64,000 nucleotides of DNA, taken from positions 39,060,164-39,124,163 of the forward strand of contig CM075941.1 in assembly GCA_038030265.1 (NCBI GenBank), written 5' to 3'. The notes beneath the pieces were generated by a model, which was given only the letters and a program-made list of their open reading frames with translations, made no database searches and was not told where the DNA came from. Position numbers and translations under genes: made by a program. This document shows, piece after piece, positions 22,815 through 32,601 of this stretch (positions are counted from its first letter, which is position 1; each line of letters starts with the position of its first letter). The DNA is from Corythucha ciliata. Its lineage: Eukaryota; Arthropoda; Insecta; Hemiptera; Tingidae.

Positions 22815-23505
22815 AAAAGAAAATTTCGCTCCGGCAGCTGGCGGTCGGAAAGAGTGCATTTCATTTTGTATACGGATACCGTAAGCCGTCCCAGAAGTAG
22901 TAATGTTGAGACCATGATTTGTTTCGTTAATGTTTGACCCTCCCTCGTACTGCTTGCTGCCGGGTTTGTTTAAGCTGAACTTAATGGGAATCAAAGGCTA
23001 CTTCAAAATGAAATCATCGTACCGAATATAATGCTTCTGGAATCAACTGGTGATTTTTTGACCATTTCAAGCCCTACTTTCCCCCCTCCACCACGATCGA
23101 TTGGGCCCAAATGCAATACCGACCAGGGTCTTATGACTACTGATTTTTGTGCCAAAGCGCGTCCCGCTAAATTAATTTCTTCGAGAGTTATCGTGCTAAC
23201 AAGACCACAGACTTACTTCCGCTCCCGGGGCACCACCCCCTCCCACTTGAATTTTTCAAAAAATTAAAATGGGAATCAAAGGCCAGTATAATATGAAGTA
23301 TTCGTACCCAATACGACGCATCTAGAATCAACTGGTGCTTTATAGTGATTTTTTGACCATTTCACGCCCTATTTTCCCCCCCTCCACCTTGACCGATTTG
23401 GCCCAAATGCAATACCGACCGGGGTCTTATAACTACTGATTTTTGTACCAAACCGCGTTCCGCTAAATTAACTTCTACGAGAGTTATCGTGCTAACAAGA
23501 AAACG
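22815..23505 (+). repeat. Unclassified repeat with ~285 bp tandem units
   Basis: A leader (gctccggcagctggcggtcg) is followed by two tandem units that each begin atgggaatcaaaggc (22983 and 23269). Each unit holds ccaaatgcaataccgacc and gttatcgtgctaacaag. The whole ~690 bp is present as an inverted copy at 31025-31780. Diverged pieces occur at 62920-63000 and 63650-63790. No terminal inverted repeat or coding region was found, so the class is unknown. Confidence 0.75.
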
Positions 23506-23602
23506 GCCGTGTATATATATATGAATTCCGGAGACCACTGAATTCGCTTGCCACCATCACGACGAGACCAATAGTGCATTTTCAGAATGAAATGCACTAA
23601 AA

Positions 23603-23968
23603 GTGCTTGTGTTTAAAGTATCTCTAAATACTACAACTACCGAATGGAAGAAACACTTTAAAATCAGCCTGCCAAGGATCCTTACCATGGCATACCGACG
23701 AAGGAGAGTTCTACAAATCCTCCAAGGACTGAAAGAGAGGTACGAGCCACAAAACGTGCCTACACAGACGAACTGCGCCCTTACCCGTCGCAACTTCACG
23801 CAAACTCCGAAAGATTGCGAAAGAATAGACCAAATTATCGAGTACGCGGGGATCAAAAATCAGATCCACCACAAGACTGTTAGAATAGTACGAACTTTGA
23901 TCAACCCGATTAAATCGTTACTTACACCGACAATCAGAAAGTTTGTGAAGGTAAGAAACAAACATTGA
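23603..23968 (+). CDS. Unidentified ORF, possibly part of the adjacent virus-derived block
   Basis: A 121-codon open frame, rich in Arg and Lys at the start of its likely core (MAYRRRRVLQIL at 23687). It ends where a strong 5' splice-like sequence, gtgaagGTAAGA, overlaps the last codons. I recognise no domain. It lies ~330 bp upstream of the virus polymerase relic on the same strand, so it may come from the same insertion, but nothing in its sequence proves that. It could equally be an exon of an unknown gene. Confidence 0.3.
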   Translation: MLVFKVSLNTTTTEWKKHFKISLPRILTMAYRRRRVLQILQGLKERYEPQNVPTQTNCALTRRNFTQTPKDCERIDQIIEYAGIKNQIHHKTVRIVRTLINPIKSLLTPTIRKFVKVRNKH

Positions 23969-24186
23969 ATTTCAATAATGAATCTTGGGAAAATAACTTG
24001 GACGCCGTATGCGAAAAAGCAGTACAAGGGCACACCGTCAGTGTGGTGAACAAATCTCCGACCGAAAATCCGGTTGTGGCAGCTGTATCTGATAATCCTG
24101 AGTGGTCCCGTCGCGTCGCCGCGTCAGCGGTGTTGGAGAAAATACGACAAGTTGTACCGATAATAAACGTCGATCGTCGAGAATGA
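23965..24186 (+). CDS. Unidentified ORF following the previous one
   Basis: A 73-codon frame that begins inside the TGA of the preceding ORF and ends at TGA 24184. It is hydrophilic and lacks recognisable motifs. A stretch with VVAAVSDNPEWSRRVAASAV gives an ordered, coding-like impression. The -1 relation to the upstream ORF suggests one original frame broken by a frameshift. Function unknown. Confidence 0.3.
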   Translation: MNFNNESWENNLDAVCEKAVQGHTVSVVNKSPTENPVVAAVSDNPEWSRRVAASAVLEKIRQVVPIINVDRRE

Positions 24187-24217
24187 ATGTCGTTACCCCG
24201 GTATCAAGGCGGCTTGT

Positions 24218-24283
24218 GATAAGATTAGATAAGACTAAGATAAGATAAGACTAAGATAAGATAAGACTAAGATAAGACTAAAG
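24218..24283. repeat. GATAA/GACTAA microsatellite
   Basis: Alternating gataa and gactaa units (gataagataagactaa) run for ~65 bp between the unidentified ORFs and the virus polymerase relic. Confidence 0.9.
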
Positions 24284-24297
24284 GGTTAGGTGTTACC

Positions 24298-25156
24298 GTG
24301 CCAGATTGTGGTGAGGAAGGGAGGAGACGGGTAGTGGATTTTGCTTCGGGTGGTCCACCAGAAACGGTTTTGGCTGCTCAGGCCGAACCGGAGTACATCG
24401 ATCAGCTGACTACCTATACAGTGAATGTTTGGGGTGGTAGAAAAGACATTAAAAACCCGGTAATGTCGTCACTGGAAGTTCCTGTGGAGCCACACCCACA
24501 GTGTGATGCTTACAGGTTTGTTCGTGATTACATACCTTTGAATAAGGTAAATTCAGGAAACGTTTTTGAACATTTTGCCACGGGGATGTTTCGTCCTGAC
24601 GCTGCCATTTGTCCGCTTAACGCTAGAGGTCGACCTAACAATCAGGTGAAGAAATATTACGCGATCAGTACAGGTTATGGAAACCATTACTCAAGTGATC
24701 GTCCAATGCAGGTTTTGGCTGTCATGAACACTAGGTATTTGCCAAGACAGACCTATTTTGTGTGCTGTGTTGAAGGCGATGCTTTGGCAAGGACTCTTGT
24801 CGAAAATTACGTTTCGAATTGTTTCGTACTTACCTGATTACATGGATAGAATTTGGGACGAACAAAAGTTTGATTGTGTACTCGAAAATTGTACCACTGG
24901 CGCGGCGAAGGAAAACTATCTGGAACGAGCAAAGCCATTCGGTTTTGAACAAGCATGCGACGCTAGAACGGTTAGATTTAATATGAAAGCCATATTTAAG
25001 CTTAAGGCTAAGTTGAATTTAGATGCCATGGGTCAAGGCATTTCGGCATGGAACCCAATTACTTTTATGACTTTTTGTGCCTGTTACTGGTACATTACGT
25101 GGCAAATGACAATCGCGGAGAAAGATAATGTTTTAACGAGTACGGATTTCCTGTGA
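24298..25156 (+). pseudogene. Endogenous RNA-virus RdRp fragment (virga/negev-like, alphavirus-like superfamily)
   Basis: Two overlapping frames, 24298-24837 and about 24830-25156, read as one protein after a frame change near 24835. The first frame holds an HFATGM block and then a TGYGNHYSS...QVL block. The second ends with a FKLKAKLNLDAMGQGISAW block. To my knowledge this order matches the N-terminal part of RNA-dependent RNA polymerases of virga/negev-like positive-strand RNA viruses, upstream of catalytic motif A. The segment stops before the GDD region, so catalysis is impossible. The reading gap and truncation mark it as a fossil insertion in the host genome. The assignment rests on remembered motif order, not a search. 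Confidence 0.65.
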
Positions 25157-25560
25157 TATCAAAAATGAGTGATAGCGGGTCTCCCGAGAAAAACCCCGTT
25201 TCGCCGTGTAAACTGTGCCATTCGGCCGTCAAAAGTCAATTCGTTAGCTGCAATAATTGTGATTATAAGTTTCACAATAGTTGTTTTAAACGTTACACTA
25301 AATGTTCTCAAATTCCGGTTGGAATTGCAACTTGCTGTGATAACAACGAGACCCCTTCTCCACCCGATGGTGTTGGGGGCATATTTATCCAGCACACCGA
25401 CTTCTTTCAAGTGGCACTTTCGAAGCTGAAACTGGCCGAAGATATTGACTACAATGGCCTGGACACCAGCCAGCTCCTTGTTAATTTAATCCATCTCACA
25501 ACTGTTCAGTTCACAACTCGGATGTCCATGTCTATTCGACGCGGAACGCCAACAAGCTGA
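25153..25560 (+). pseudogene. PHD-finger ORF remnant of the non-LTR element
   Basis: Residues ~18-50 show CKLCHSAV, VSCNNC, FHNSCF, which is a PHD/RING-like Cys4-His-Cys array. This is nearly the same as CKICHASV, VSCSMC, FHISCF in the larger copy at 38020. After about residue 60 the frame goes out of register with the RT C-terminus. That C-terminus is read in another frame from about 25525 (YSTRNANKLIKDR) to 25766. The finger presumably acts in the ORF protein for nucleic-acid or chromatin binding. This is inferred from similar elements, not shown here. Confidence 0.7.
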
Positions 25561-25838
25561 TAAAAGATAGAACCCGTTTGAGACTCACTTTTAGGAGCTT
25601 TCACCAACTTGGCATTGATCTCTATAACATGCTGCCTGGATCAGTAGCGCAGCAGCCTCCGAAAGCATTCAACAGGAAGCTTAAAGGACTGTTTCTTGCA
25701 AAGGTCTGCTACTCCGTGGATGAGGTGAAGGACGCTCTCTTCTCATGGAAGCCTTTGTCTCAGTGATTTTAAATTTTGCCACTTGACGTTGTAATGCCAG
25801 TTTGGGTCTCTACAATAAATCAGTTTATTATTATTATC
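25157..25838 (+). mobile_element. Non-LTR retrotransposon, internally deleted copy
   Basis: The 5' part is an ORF start (ATG 25165) with a PHD-type zinc finger. The 3' part is the extreme C-terminus of a non-LTR reverse-transcriptase ORF, ending SWKPLSQ* at 25764-25766. A short 3' tail follows with ataaatcagtttattattat. Endonuclease and nearly all of the RT are missing. The 5' words (atgagtgata) and the 3' tail (gacgttgt, acaataaa, ttattatta) match the element at 38005-40078, so both belong to one family. It starts directly after the last codon of the virus polymerase relic. Confidence 0.8.
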
Positions 25839-25839
25839 C

Positions 25840-26400
25840 AAGGGCAACATCTCACCTCGAGAATATTAGTAGTCCTCTCCACAGTGGTGAGTGGCCACTT
25901 TCAGTTAAAAAATAAAAATAATTTTGCCGTCCCATTGCCGAGAATAATGAGCTTTAGGAAAGACCTGGACCTCCTGAAGGGCCGAGTGACAACCCTCGAA
26001 AACCCGGGGCGTGGAGGAGTTCCGACTCGGGGATCGGATAGTCTTGGACGGAGAGCTTGGGATGGTTGTTCGCCGTGTCAAGCCCCCGTTTCCTCTCCTT
26101 GTGAAGATGACAAACCCCTTTCCCCGAATGCGGGCGTGCAACTTTTGACTACCGAGAGAGACATCCCGGATGCCTCGCATCTGCACTCCACTACCACCAT
26201 TCATTATGTAAACAAACGTCCAGAGGCCAATGTTACACGGAGTTTGAAAGAAACGGGTAATCAGTAAAAAGACTGGGCCAATTAACGTACGCGTGTTGGC
26301 TGGAAATGACCAAAAGACGGCCTCCCGAACCCGCCGACGGGCATAGTAATTGGTTCTAAACAAACTCCAGCCCCCCTATTCTGTAACTCTAAACGCGTGC
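25840..26400. other. Unassigned sequence with one weak ORF
   Basis: A plus-strand frame from ATG 25950 to TAA 26267 begins with a short heptad-like stretch (FRKDLDLLKGRVTTLE) followed by Pro/Ser-rich residues. That layout is seen in some retroelement first ORFs, but I recognise no domain. An antisense ORF of similar length covers the same bases, which lowers confidence in both. Confidence 0.25.
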
Positions 26401-26466
26401 GTTAGGAAAATTTCTCAGCTGATTACTTTCAATTATTCATCTTGTTTATTTCGCTAACACACGCCT

Positions 26467-26622
26467 TAAAGGCCCCGCCACACCGAACGCGAACTGCCGC
26501 GCGGACTAGTCCGCTCGCCAAAAAACCATGACAACGTGGGTGAGGCATACCCCGTTACCATAGTTTTTCCGCGTGCGGACCAGTCCGCGCGGCAGTTCGC
26601 GTTCGGTGTGGCGAGGCCTTTA
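26467..26622. mobile_element. GC-rich palindromic MITE (~156 bp)
   Basis: The arms taaaggccccgccacaccga and tcggtgtggcgaggccttta pair and continue through cgcgaactgccgcgcggact. A ~35 bp loop lies in the middle. It stands out as GC-rich inside AT-rich DNA. Confidence 0.7.
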
Positions 26623-27059
26623 GAGTTACAGAATATTTTTGCGGCGATTTTTTTTATATTTTTTATTTTCTCATTGAAGGAGAGAGAAAATTCAAATTGT
26701 GAGTACACCGTTGGAAAGCTGAGAAAACGGAGAAGTTTTTGTGATGTTTGACAAACTGAACAAAAATTGAAAATGCTCGTTTTTTCTCATCAGCATAATA
26801 AAGCGTAACGTTTCTCGGCGACTCTGGCAAGTGTGAAGATTCATTTTGCTTGCAGTCCGAAAGGAAATTTTCCGTAGATTTAGAAACTGCCGTCACTTTA
26901 AAAAGTGCAGTGCAAGCTGAGAAATGAGTTTTTTGGGGGGAAATGCTAATGTTCCTTAAAATCACTAAAAAAAATCATAACTCAAAAACAAAAAGAGATA
27001 GGCCACTATCCGAATAGGACTTTTTTATCCCAGTTTTGGTGTACTTTCAGTCATTTTTT

Positions 27060-27092
27060 TTTTTTTTGCTTCTCAAAACCGACCACCCTGTA
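27060..27092 (-). mobile_element. Possible mariner terminal sequence
   Basis: On the minus strand it starts acagggtggtcggttttgag, which looks like a Tc1/mariner end. No partner end was found nearby. Confidence 0.3.
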
Positions 27093-28098
27093 TTTGCGAT
27101 TGTAGCTATCACTAGCGGCGCTAGTGTCGTGTGATAATGAAACCGGTACTCCCCACATATGTTAAATGATAACAAGTTTTTTTTAAAGTGTTTTTTCGTG
27201 GTCAACGTCCGTAACATACTGGGAAAAAAGTAGTCAGTTGGCCTAAAATGACGAGAACAGACGAACATGGTTTCTGATACATTTATACTAGAACGTCATG
27301 CAAGCTCCCAATCCTTTCGGCGGTCGACTTTCTCCCAACATTGGGCTAATTGATAACTGACACTGTTGTGTCTCGGTTACGACGGGAAGAGCAACCGAAA
27401 ACACAGCAGTTTTCTCTGGATTCTCCCTTGAGAGACATCCCACGAGCGCCTTATCATTTCTTTATTGGTACTCGCCAGCTCATCGTTTCGTTTTAGTGCT
27501 CAGAGAACGGCACGGCTTCACCAAAATGGTCGAAATCGTTTTTGAATCGGTGTTTTAGAGTTTTCTTGCCCAACAAATAGCAGACAGTGAAAGTTTCTGT
27601 ACGGGTGTAGGCACCTTGTACCCGCATAACGTCTTGTTTTCTTGATTCGGTGATGCCAAAGGTACAATATCGAGGCCTCCTCGTCACCGTCGGATTATTT
27701 AGCCGTAGTTCACGGTAAAAAAGTGTCACTGACTAACATTTTTGGTACATGGAACTTCCTCTTTGCGTTGCAAAACTGGGGGCTCGTGTTTAAGCGCTGA
27801 AGTGTAGAATTAAGCGCTTAATGGAGTTTTGCAACGGGGATTTGTATCGCGATGGGTCGTGTTTTGTTGGATTTTAAACACTTACTCAGCGCTGAGCTAG
27901 ATTGTCAGTTTTGCAACGGCAAAAGACTAAGTGCTCATTAAGCGCTGAACAAGTCTGAAGTTTTGCAACGCGGCCAATGTATAAAACCTCTGTAATGGTT
28001 TGTTGTCAAACGACAACAACAAATCACATGGAGTACCGGACTCAATATTTCTCTAAAGCGCCGCCAGATAGCGTATCCCTTAGCTACAATCGCCAATA
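27091..28098. mobile_element. Possible ~1 kb element with diverged inverted ends
   Basis: The left end gcgattgtagctatcactag (to ~27165) and the right end (reverse complement, 28020-28098: gcgattgtagctaaggg) share phrases up to ccggtactcc. The arms are gapped. No transposase is inside. A second palindrome (27765-27971) is nested within it. Confidence 0.4.
27765..27971. mobile_element. MITE with GCGTTGCAAAACT ends (~207 bp)
   Basis: Terminal gcgttgcaaaact pairs with agttttgcaacgc. The same word also occurs inside at 27827 and 27907 (gttttgcaacg), and aagcgct-type words repeat (27794, 27812, 27938). This is typical of subterminal protein-binding repeats. Confidence 0.6.
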
Positions 28099-28130
28099 TC
28101 AAATCAGTTGTCAAAAAAAATAAATAAAAT

Positions 28131-28252
28131 GTCTGTTCGCGAAGAAAAAGTGTAATGTAGTGCAGGGCAGAACACAAACAGCCGTGTTACCTTCTCTGCA
28201 ACCTAATGCCTCCTCTCACCCCCCTCAACTTTACACCAGCCTGCACCAACCT
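28131..28252 (+). repeat. 122 bp interspersed repeat, copy 1
   Basis: The sequence from gtctgttcgcgaa to ctgcaccaacct matches 53346-53467 at roughly 85-90 percent by eye, in direct orientation. Class unknown. Confidence 0.8.
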
Positions 28253-28598
28253 ACTCGAATTTCTCGCGAACACTTGCACCAGAGCGCACTAGTGCACCTC
28301 CGAGCAGGTTTCCGAACAGAGCTAATAATTCGCGAGTCAAATCGGAGTGGCTGCCACCTGGTGATTGATAAGGAAGTTATATCTAAGATTTGTAAATTAC
28401 TGTGTGACGATGCGTTCTTATTGATAACAGCAGGAAGTTTAATAATTATGCTTCTATGTTTATTCTAAATTAGCATTCGACAGCTATTTGAATGAATTTC
28501 AGGCGAAAATCACTCCGAAAAGACTCTCTTTAGAGAGCTTTCTTGGGGGCTAAACGAATGCATGATTCTAGCGCTACCAAGTGTCCAGAGCCGATCAT

Positions 28599-28718
28599 GA
28601 ATTGCAATAATGTAGAGAGGAGGGACTGGAGTGGATGATGGCTCTCCCACGAACGGAGAAGGGAGTTTTGATCGAGAAGTCGTAAATGGGATTTTGAGTT
28701 GGAGAATTTAAATAAATA
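28599..28718. repeat. Left flank segment, duplicated at 33254-33376
   Basis: Near-identical to 33254-33376 (attgcaataatgtagagagg onwards). Here it is interrupted at its TA by the pogo-like element. There it continues without interruption into caatttatttgtgtgtccg, preserving the empty target site. Confidence 0.9.
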
Positions 28719-29267
28719 GGGTCAGGTGGGGTAATTGGGAACAAAATTTGATGTTTTTGGAATTGTTGGATGTAGTATAATCACTGTGACCATTAAAAGT
28801 GAATCGTAAATTTATCTTCGACAAAGTCTCGTTTAAATACATCTAATTCAACTTTCCCTCTCGTCCGAGCAAGAAACAACAGTTTTTGTGGCGTACTTTT
28901 TCATAGTCTCAATTACCCCAGGAATTCCCAATTACCCCGTTCAGTTGGGGGTAATTGGGAATCGCTATTTTTCGTCTGCGAGTACTTTGTGAAGTACTCA
29001 CAGTGAAGTACCCTCACAAACAATACGCATCAGCAGCTGCAAGGTATGTCATGTGCCATTTAAAATGTCATTGACGGCTCTGGCCACATCTTCTACTGTG
29101 TAGGTGGGTGGAGCCTTCTTCTTCACGTAGTTTCGGGGCATTGTCTTGCTGCACCTGCGAATACGTTCATGAAAATGCATTATTATTATGTCAAAAACGT
29201 TTTATTTCAAGATAGGATGACAACAAAATGGTAGGAAATAGACGATTTCCGTGGAAAATGCGAAGGT

Positions 29268-29722
29268 TTAGAACTGCAGGTTATGGGTTTACTTCTAGTT
29301 GTCTACATCCTCTTTAACAGTATTTTTATTTTTTATTTTTTAAAATTGCTAGCATTATTACGAGTGTATTACTACTTTACTACATGATTTTTTGAGTTTT
29401 TCGTTTATTTAGAGTCTGCAATTACACTTCCTTCGCGTGCTTCTCATCTAAAGTCAGAAAAATGCGATACTATTGCTGCTTCGATGACTGCGAGTTCTTC
29501 CATTCCGGGTCGACCTGGTTTTGATCTAGCTACTAAATTTATCCCTTTCCCTCAACCTCACCGGCACTTAGCTGAAAACGTATTAAATTGAGGAAAAAGG
29601 GAAGAGAAAGTATACGTGAAGGAGTGTGATGAATGCGCAACTATGATGGGACTTCTTGTTAAGGTGCCGCCGGATCGACGAGTTTTCATTGGTAAGTTTC
29701 GCGAGACGGAGGCTGAAGAATA
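29268..29722 (+). repeat. 455 bp direct repeat X, copy 1 (exon-like content)
   Basis: It matches 33790-34244 almost perfectly. Inside, a pyrimidine-rich tract ends tttatttag, a good 3' splice site, followed by an open frame of about 60 codons (ESAITLPSRASHLKSEK...). One TGA (29589-29591) follows. The same frame then continues through EEKVYVKECDECATMMGLL and RRVFIG to a GTAAGT donor at 29691. This looks like an exon, from a host gene or from the element's own gene, broken by one stop. A mariner inserted at the TA that ends this copy. Confidence 0.6.
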
Positions 29723-31024
29723 CAGGGTGTTTCAGGAGGAATGATCAGGACTTTAACCAGTGATAGTACTAACTAGGACAAACCAAAATCGTCATATGAA
29801 CCCAGGGTCGCAAACGCTTCCCTTCTGAGTTACAGGTATTTTTGTCATTTTTTGGCCAAACGCTCTCTTTTCGTCAATAACCATTTTTAGCGTCGCAGCT
29901 ATTCGTAACAGAAGAAAACCGACGACGGTTATGGAAAGAGCACAAAATTTCCGTTCAAGAAATGCTGTTGCAACTAGCTGACGCCATGTTATAGTACTTT
30001 CTTTTATTTTTTGAAAAAACCAAAAACCGTAAATTGTAATTTTACTGTTTCTTACAAAGAAGATTTTTCCACAAACTTCAGTGTCAAAGTCACGGTTAAG
30101 TTATTGATAAAACATGCCACTATTGTAAGCTACAAAACGACTTTTTAAATTTCACGATCGATGCATTTTTCGTTGAGATATTGCATCTAACGTTCAGAAA
30201 TCCCTAATCAGGTAGTCAAATTAAGCCACATAGCACCTACCTAAATAAAATTGAAAACAGTCATTTCCCGAGTCAATCCTTGAATGTGCTCACGGAAATA
30301 ATTTCATGAAACTAATGCCTGGTGTTTTTTGTCAAATAATTACTACAAACCCCTCCCCACCCCACAAAAATAACCAAAATCACAGAAAAATGATTGAATA
30401 ATGTGTATTGTGGACTATGGAATGAAGAAACTGGATGTAAACTGGAGTGCCTGCAACTTACTCGATGGATTGATTTTCGTATGTCTTTTGTCCCCCCCTC
30501 CCATCATAAAAAGTACGAATTTACAACTGTTTTCAGGGGATTGACAATTGTTACTTTTCTATGAGATGATTATTATTGTTTCAAAAGGCTTACTAAGAGA
30601 CACAATACATGGTTTTTCGTGCAGTGGAAGTTGTAATCTGGATTTAGATTCCATCCAGTTACGCGTGTTGTTGATTCTATCCCTCGTGAATGTAGCTTCG
30701 TCAGTGAAAAGAATAGTTGGGACTAAATGGCGGTTAGCGCCGAGCCATCGACAAAATTGTAATCGGAGAACTTCGTCGCCGTCGTGAAGGTTTTGCACTT
30801 TTCTCAGGTGATAAGGATGCATACCGTTAATGCGCAATGTCCGCCATACACGGGTATGGGGTATTCCGACTGCTCTTGATACTCTCCTAGTGCTTATGGA
30901 AAGATCCATTGTGACTAGACGTAGTATTTCATCTTCTTCGTTTTGTTCATGATTCTCCTGAAGGTTTCCTCTTTCGGAGATGATCCGAGCGATGTTCCTG
31001 TAGTACGAAAGGTGTCGAAAACTT
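29723..31024 (-). mobile_element. Mariner-like element, 5'-truncated
   Basis: It begins CAGGGTGTTTCAGGAGGAAT at a TA (29721-29722). The sister copy of repeat X has that TA unoccupied (34242-34245 region), which proves insertion. The transposase lies on the minus strand, so this is the element's 3' end. The opposite end is lost where the ~300 bp tandem repeat begins near 31025. Confidence 0.75.
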
Positions 31025-31038
31025 GCCGAAAAAGTCAA
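30559..31038 (-). pseudogene. Mariner/Tc1 transposase, N-terminal and first catalytic block
   Basis: The 159-codon frame contains an HTH-like stretch (STRRVSRAVGIPHTRVWRTL), then HPYHLRKVQNL, and then LFTDEATFTRD with the first catalytic Asp. This is the order of the transposases commonly seen in arthropod genomes. It loses similarity after NNTRN and ends without the second and third catalytic blocks. The first dozen residues come from the neighbouring repeat and are not original. Not functional. Confidence 0.85.
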
Positions 31039-31780
31039 GGGGGAGGGGGTTGTGCCCCCGGGGTGGAAATAAGTGTGTGGTCACGTTAGCACGATAACTT
31101 TCGTACAAATTATATCAGCGGAACGCGCTTTATCTAAAAAAAATCAGTAGTCATAAGACACCGGTCGGTATTGCATTTGGGCCAAATCGGTCAAGGTGGT
31201 GGGGGGAAAAATACGGCTTGAAATGATCAAAAAATCACTACAAGTCACCAGTTGATTCTAGAAGCATCATATTCAGTACGTATACTCCATGTTAAAGTAG
31301 CCTTTGATTCCAATTTTAATTTTTTGAAAAAGTCGAGGGGGAGGGGGTGATGTCCCCGGGGTGGAAGTAAGTGTGAGGCCTAGTTAGCACGATAACTCTC
31401 GTAGAAATTAATTTAGCGGAACGCGCTTTGGCACAAAAATCAGTAGTCATAAGGCCCCCGTCGGATTGCATTTGGGCCAAATCGGTCAAGGTGGAGGGGG
31501 GAAAATAGGGGTTGAAATGGTAAAAAAATCACTACAAATCACCAGTTGATTCCAGAAGCATTATATTCGGTATGATGATTCCATTTTGAAATAGCCTTTG
31601 ATTCCCATTAAGTTCAGCTTAAACAAACCCCGCAGCAAACATTATGAGGGAGGGTCAAACATTAACGAAACAAATGATGGTCTCAACATTACTACTTCTG
31701 GGACGGCTTAGGGTATCCGAATACAAAATGAAATGCACTCTTTCCGACCGCCAGCTGCCGGAGCGAAATTTTCTTCTTCT
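31025..31780 (-). repeat. Unclassified ~285-300 bp tandem repeat, inverted copy
   Basis: Reverse-complement copy of 22815-23505, with two tandem units (about 31030-31319 and 31320-31605) and the same leader ending gcagctggcggtcgg near 31750. Confidence 0.8.
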
Positions 31781-31871
31781 CCTTCTTCTTTTTTTACTGA
31801 AGCCCCCGAACAGAACGCCCCAAATGAGAATACACTGCGATAGAACAACATACAATTTATTAGTTAAAGAA

Positions 31872-32111
31872 TTAAAGATTTAAACTTATTAGAAAGTTCG
31901 GATATAATATGAGAACGGCGTTCTCGCTCACGCGGAGCACTTTATTTAATTTACACCACTTTTCGAAGTCCTCGAACTGTTTTTCATATTTTTTCGCGAC
32001 TTCGTTGGCAAAATCTAAAGAAATCACCTTTGCCCCCTCTGCGATTTCTTCAGGCGTGGAGACATCGACGGACTCGCCACTCGAACTACAATAATGCATT
32101 ATGCCCGGCAA
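31872..32111 (-). pseudogene. Tyrosine-recombinase-like N-terminal fragment (Crypton/DUF3504-type SAM-like domain)
   Basis: A 79-codon frame with SGESVDVSTPEEIAEGAKV, then ANEVAKKYEKQFEDFEKWCK. The K-Y-x(3)-F-x(2)-F-x-W-C pattern is typical of the SAM-like N-terminal region of eukaryotic tyrosine recombinases from Crypton/Ngaro-type elements and their domesticated relatives. The catalytic recombinase domain is missing, since the frame ends soon after. A second, more decayed copy lies at 62272-62440. Family assignment is from pattern memory. Confidence 0.5.
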
Positions 32112-32127
32112 ACACCCACTTTCTCGG

Positions 32128-32601
32128 CTAGGTACACAATATACTATTCTTTCCTACAGGCTGCAAAACTCAACTTTGCTGCCTCCGAGGGGGCTGCAAA
32201 ATAACCCATTGGCATTCTGGGACTGGCAATGTAGCTTCCGTAGTAGTTCCAATAGGTCGCGCGAGCGATCGAACCAAAATTGTTAAATCTCATGTGTGCT
32301 AGAATGAAGGTTTTTCTCCTCCGGAGTCCGGACAGCGGTCATGACATGAGTGTACTTCGGTTTAACAGATGTAGAGATCTTGGTGAAATTCAAATTACTT
32401 ATCATATAGTAGGTATGAGATTTTTGTTTTTCAGGCATTTCATTCGTAAATTGCACATTGAATAATCCGGTTTAAGTCCGAAAATCAGTTATTATTTTAT
32501 TCTGTAAGTACTACGCCTTTTTTTACTTGTACCATTAAAACACTAAGAAACAAAATATAGTATATTGTGCACCTAGGCTGCAAAACACACATTTTGCAGC
32601 C
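32128..32601. mobile_element. Possible inverted-repeat element with GGCTGCAAAA hairpin
   Basis: ctaggtacacaatatactat (32128 onward) pairs with atagtatattgtgcacctag (ending 32575). The right end carries a perfect hairpin GGCTGCAAAA/TTTTGCAGCC at 32576-32601, and related words lie at 32159-32200. No coding. Confidence 0.45.
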
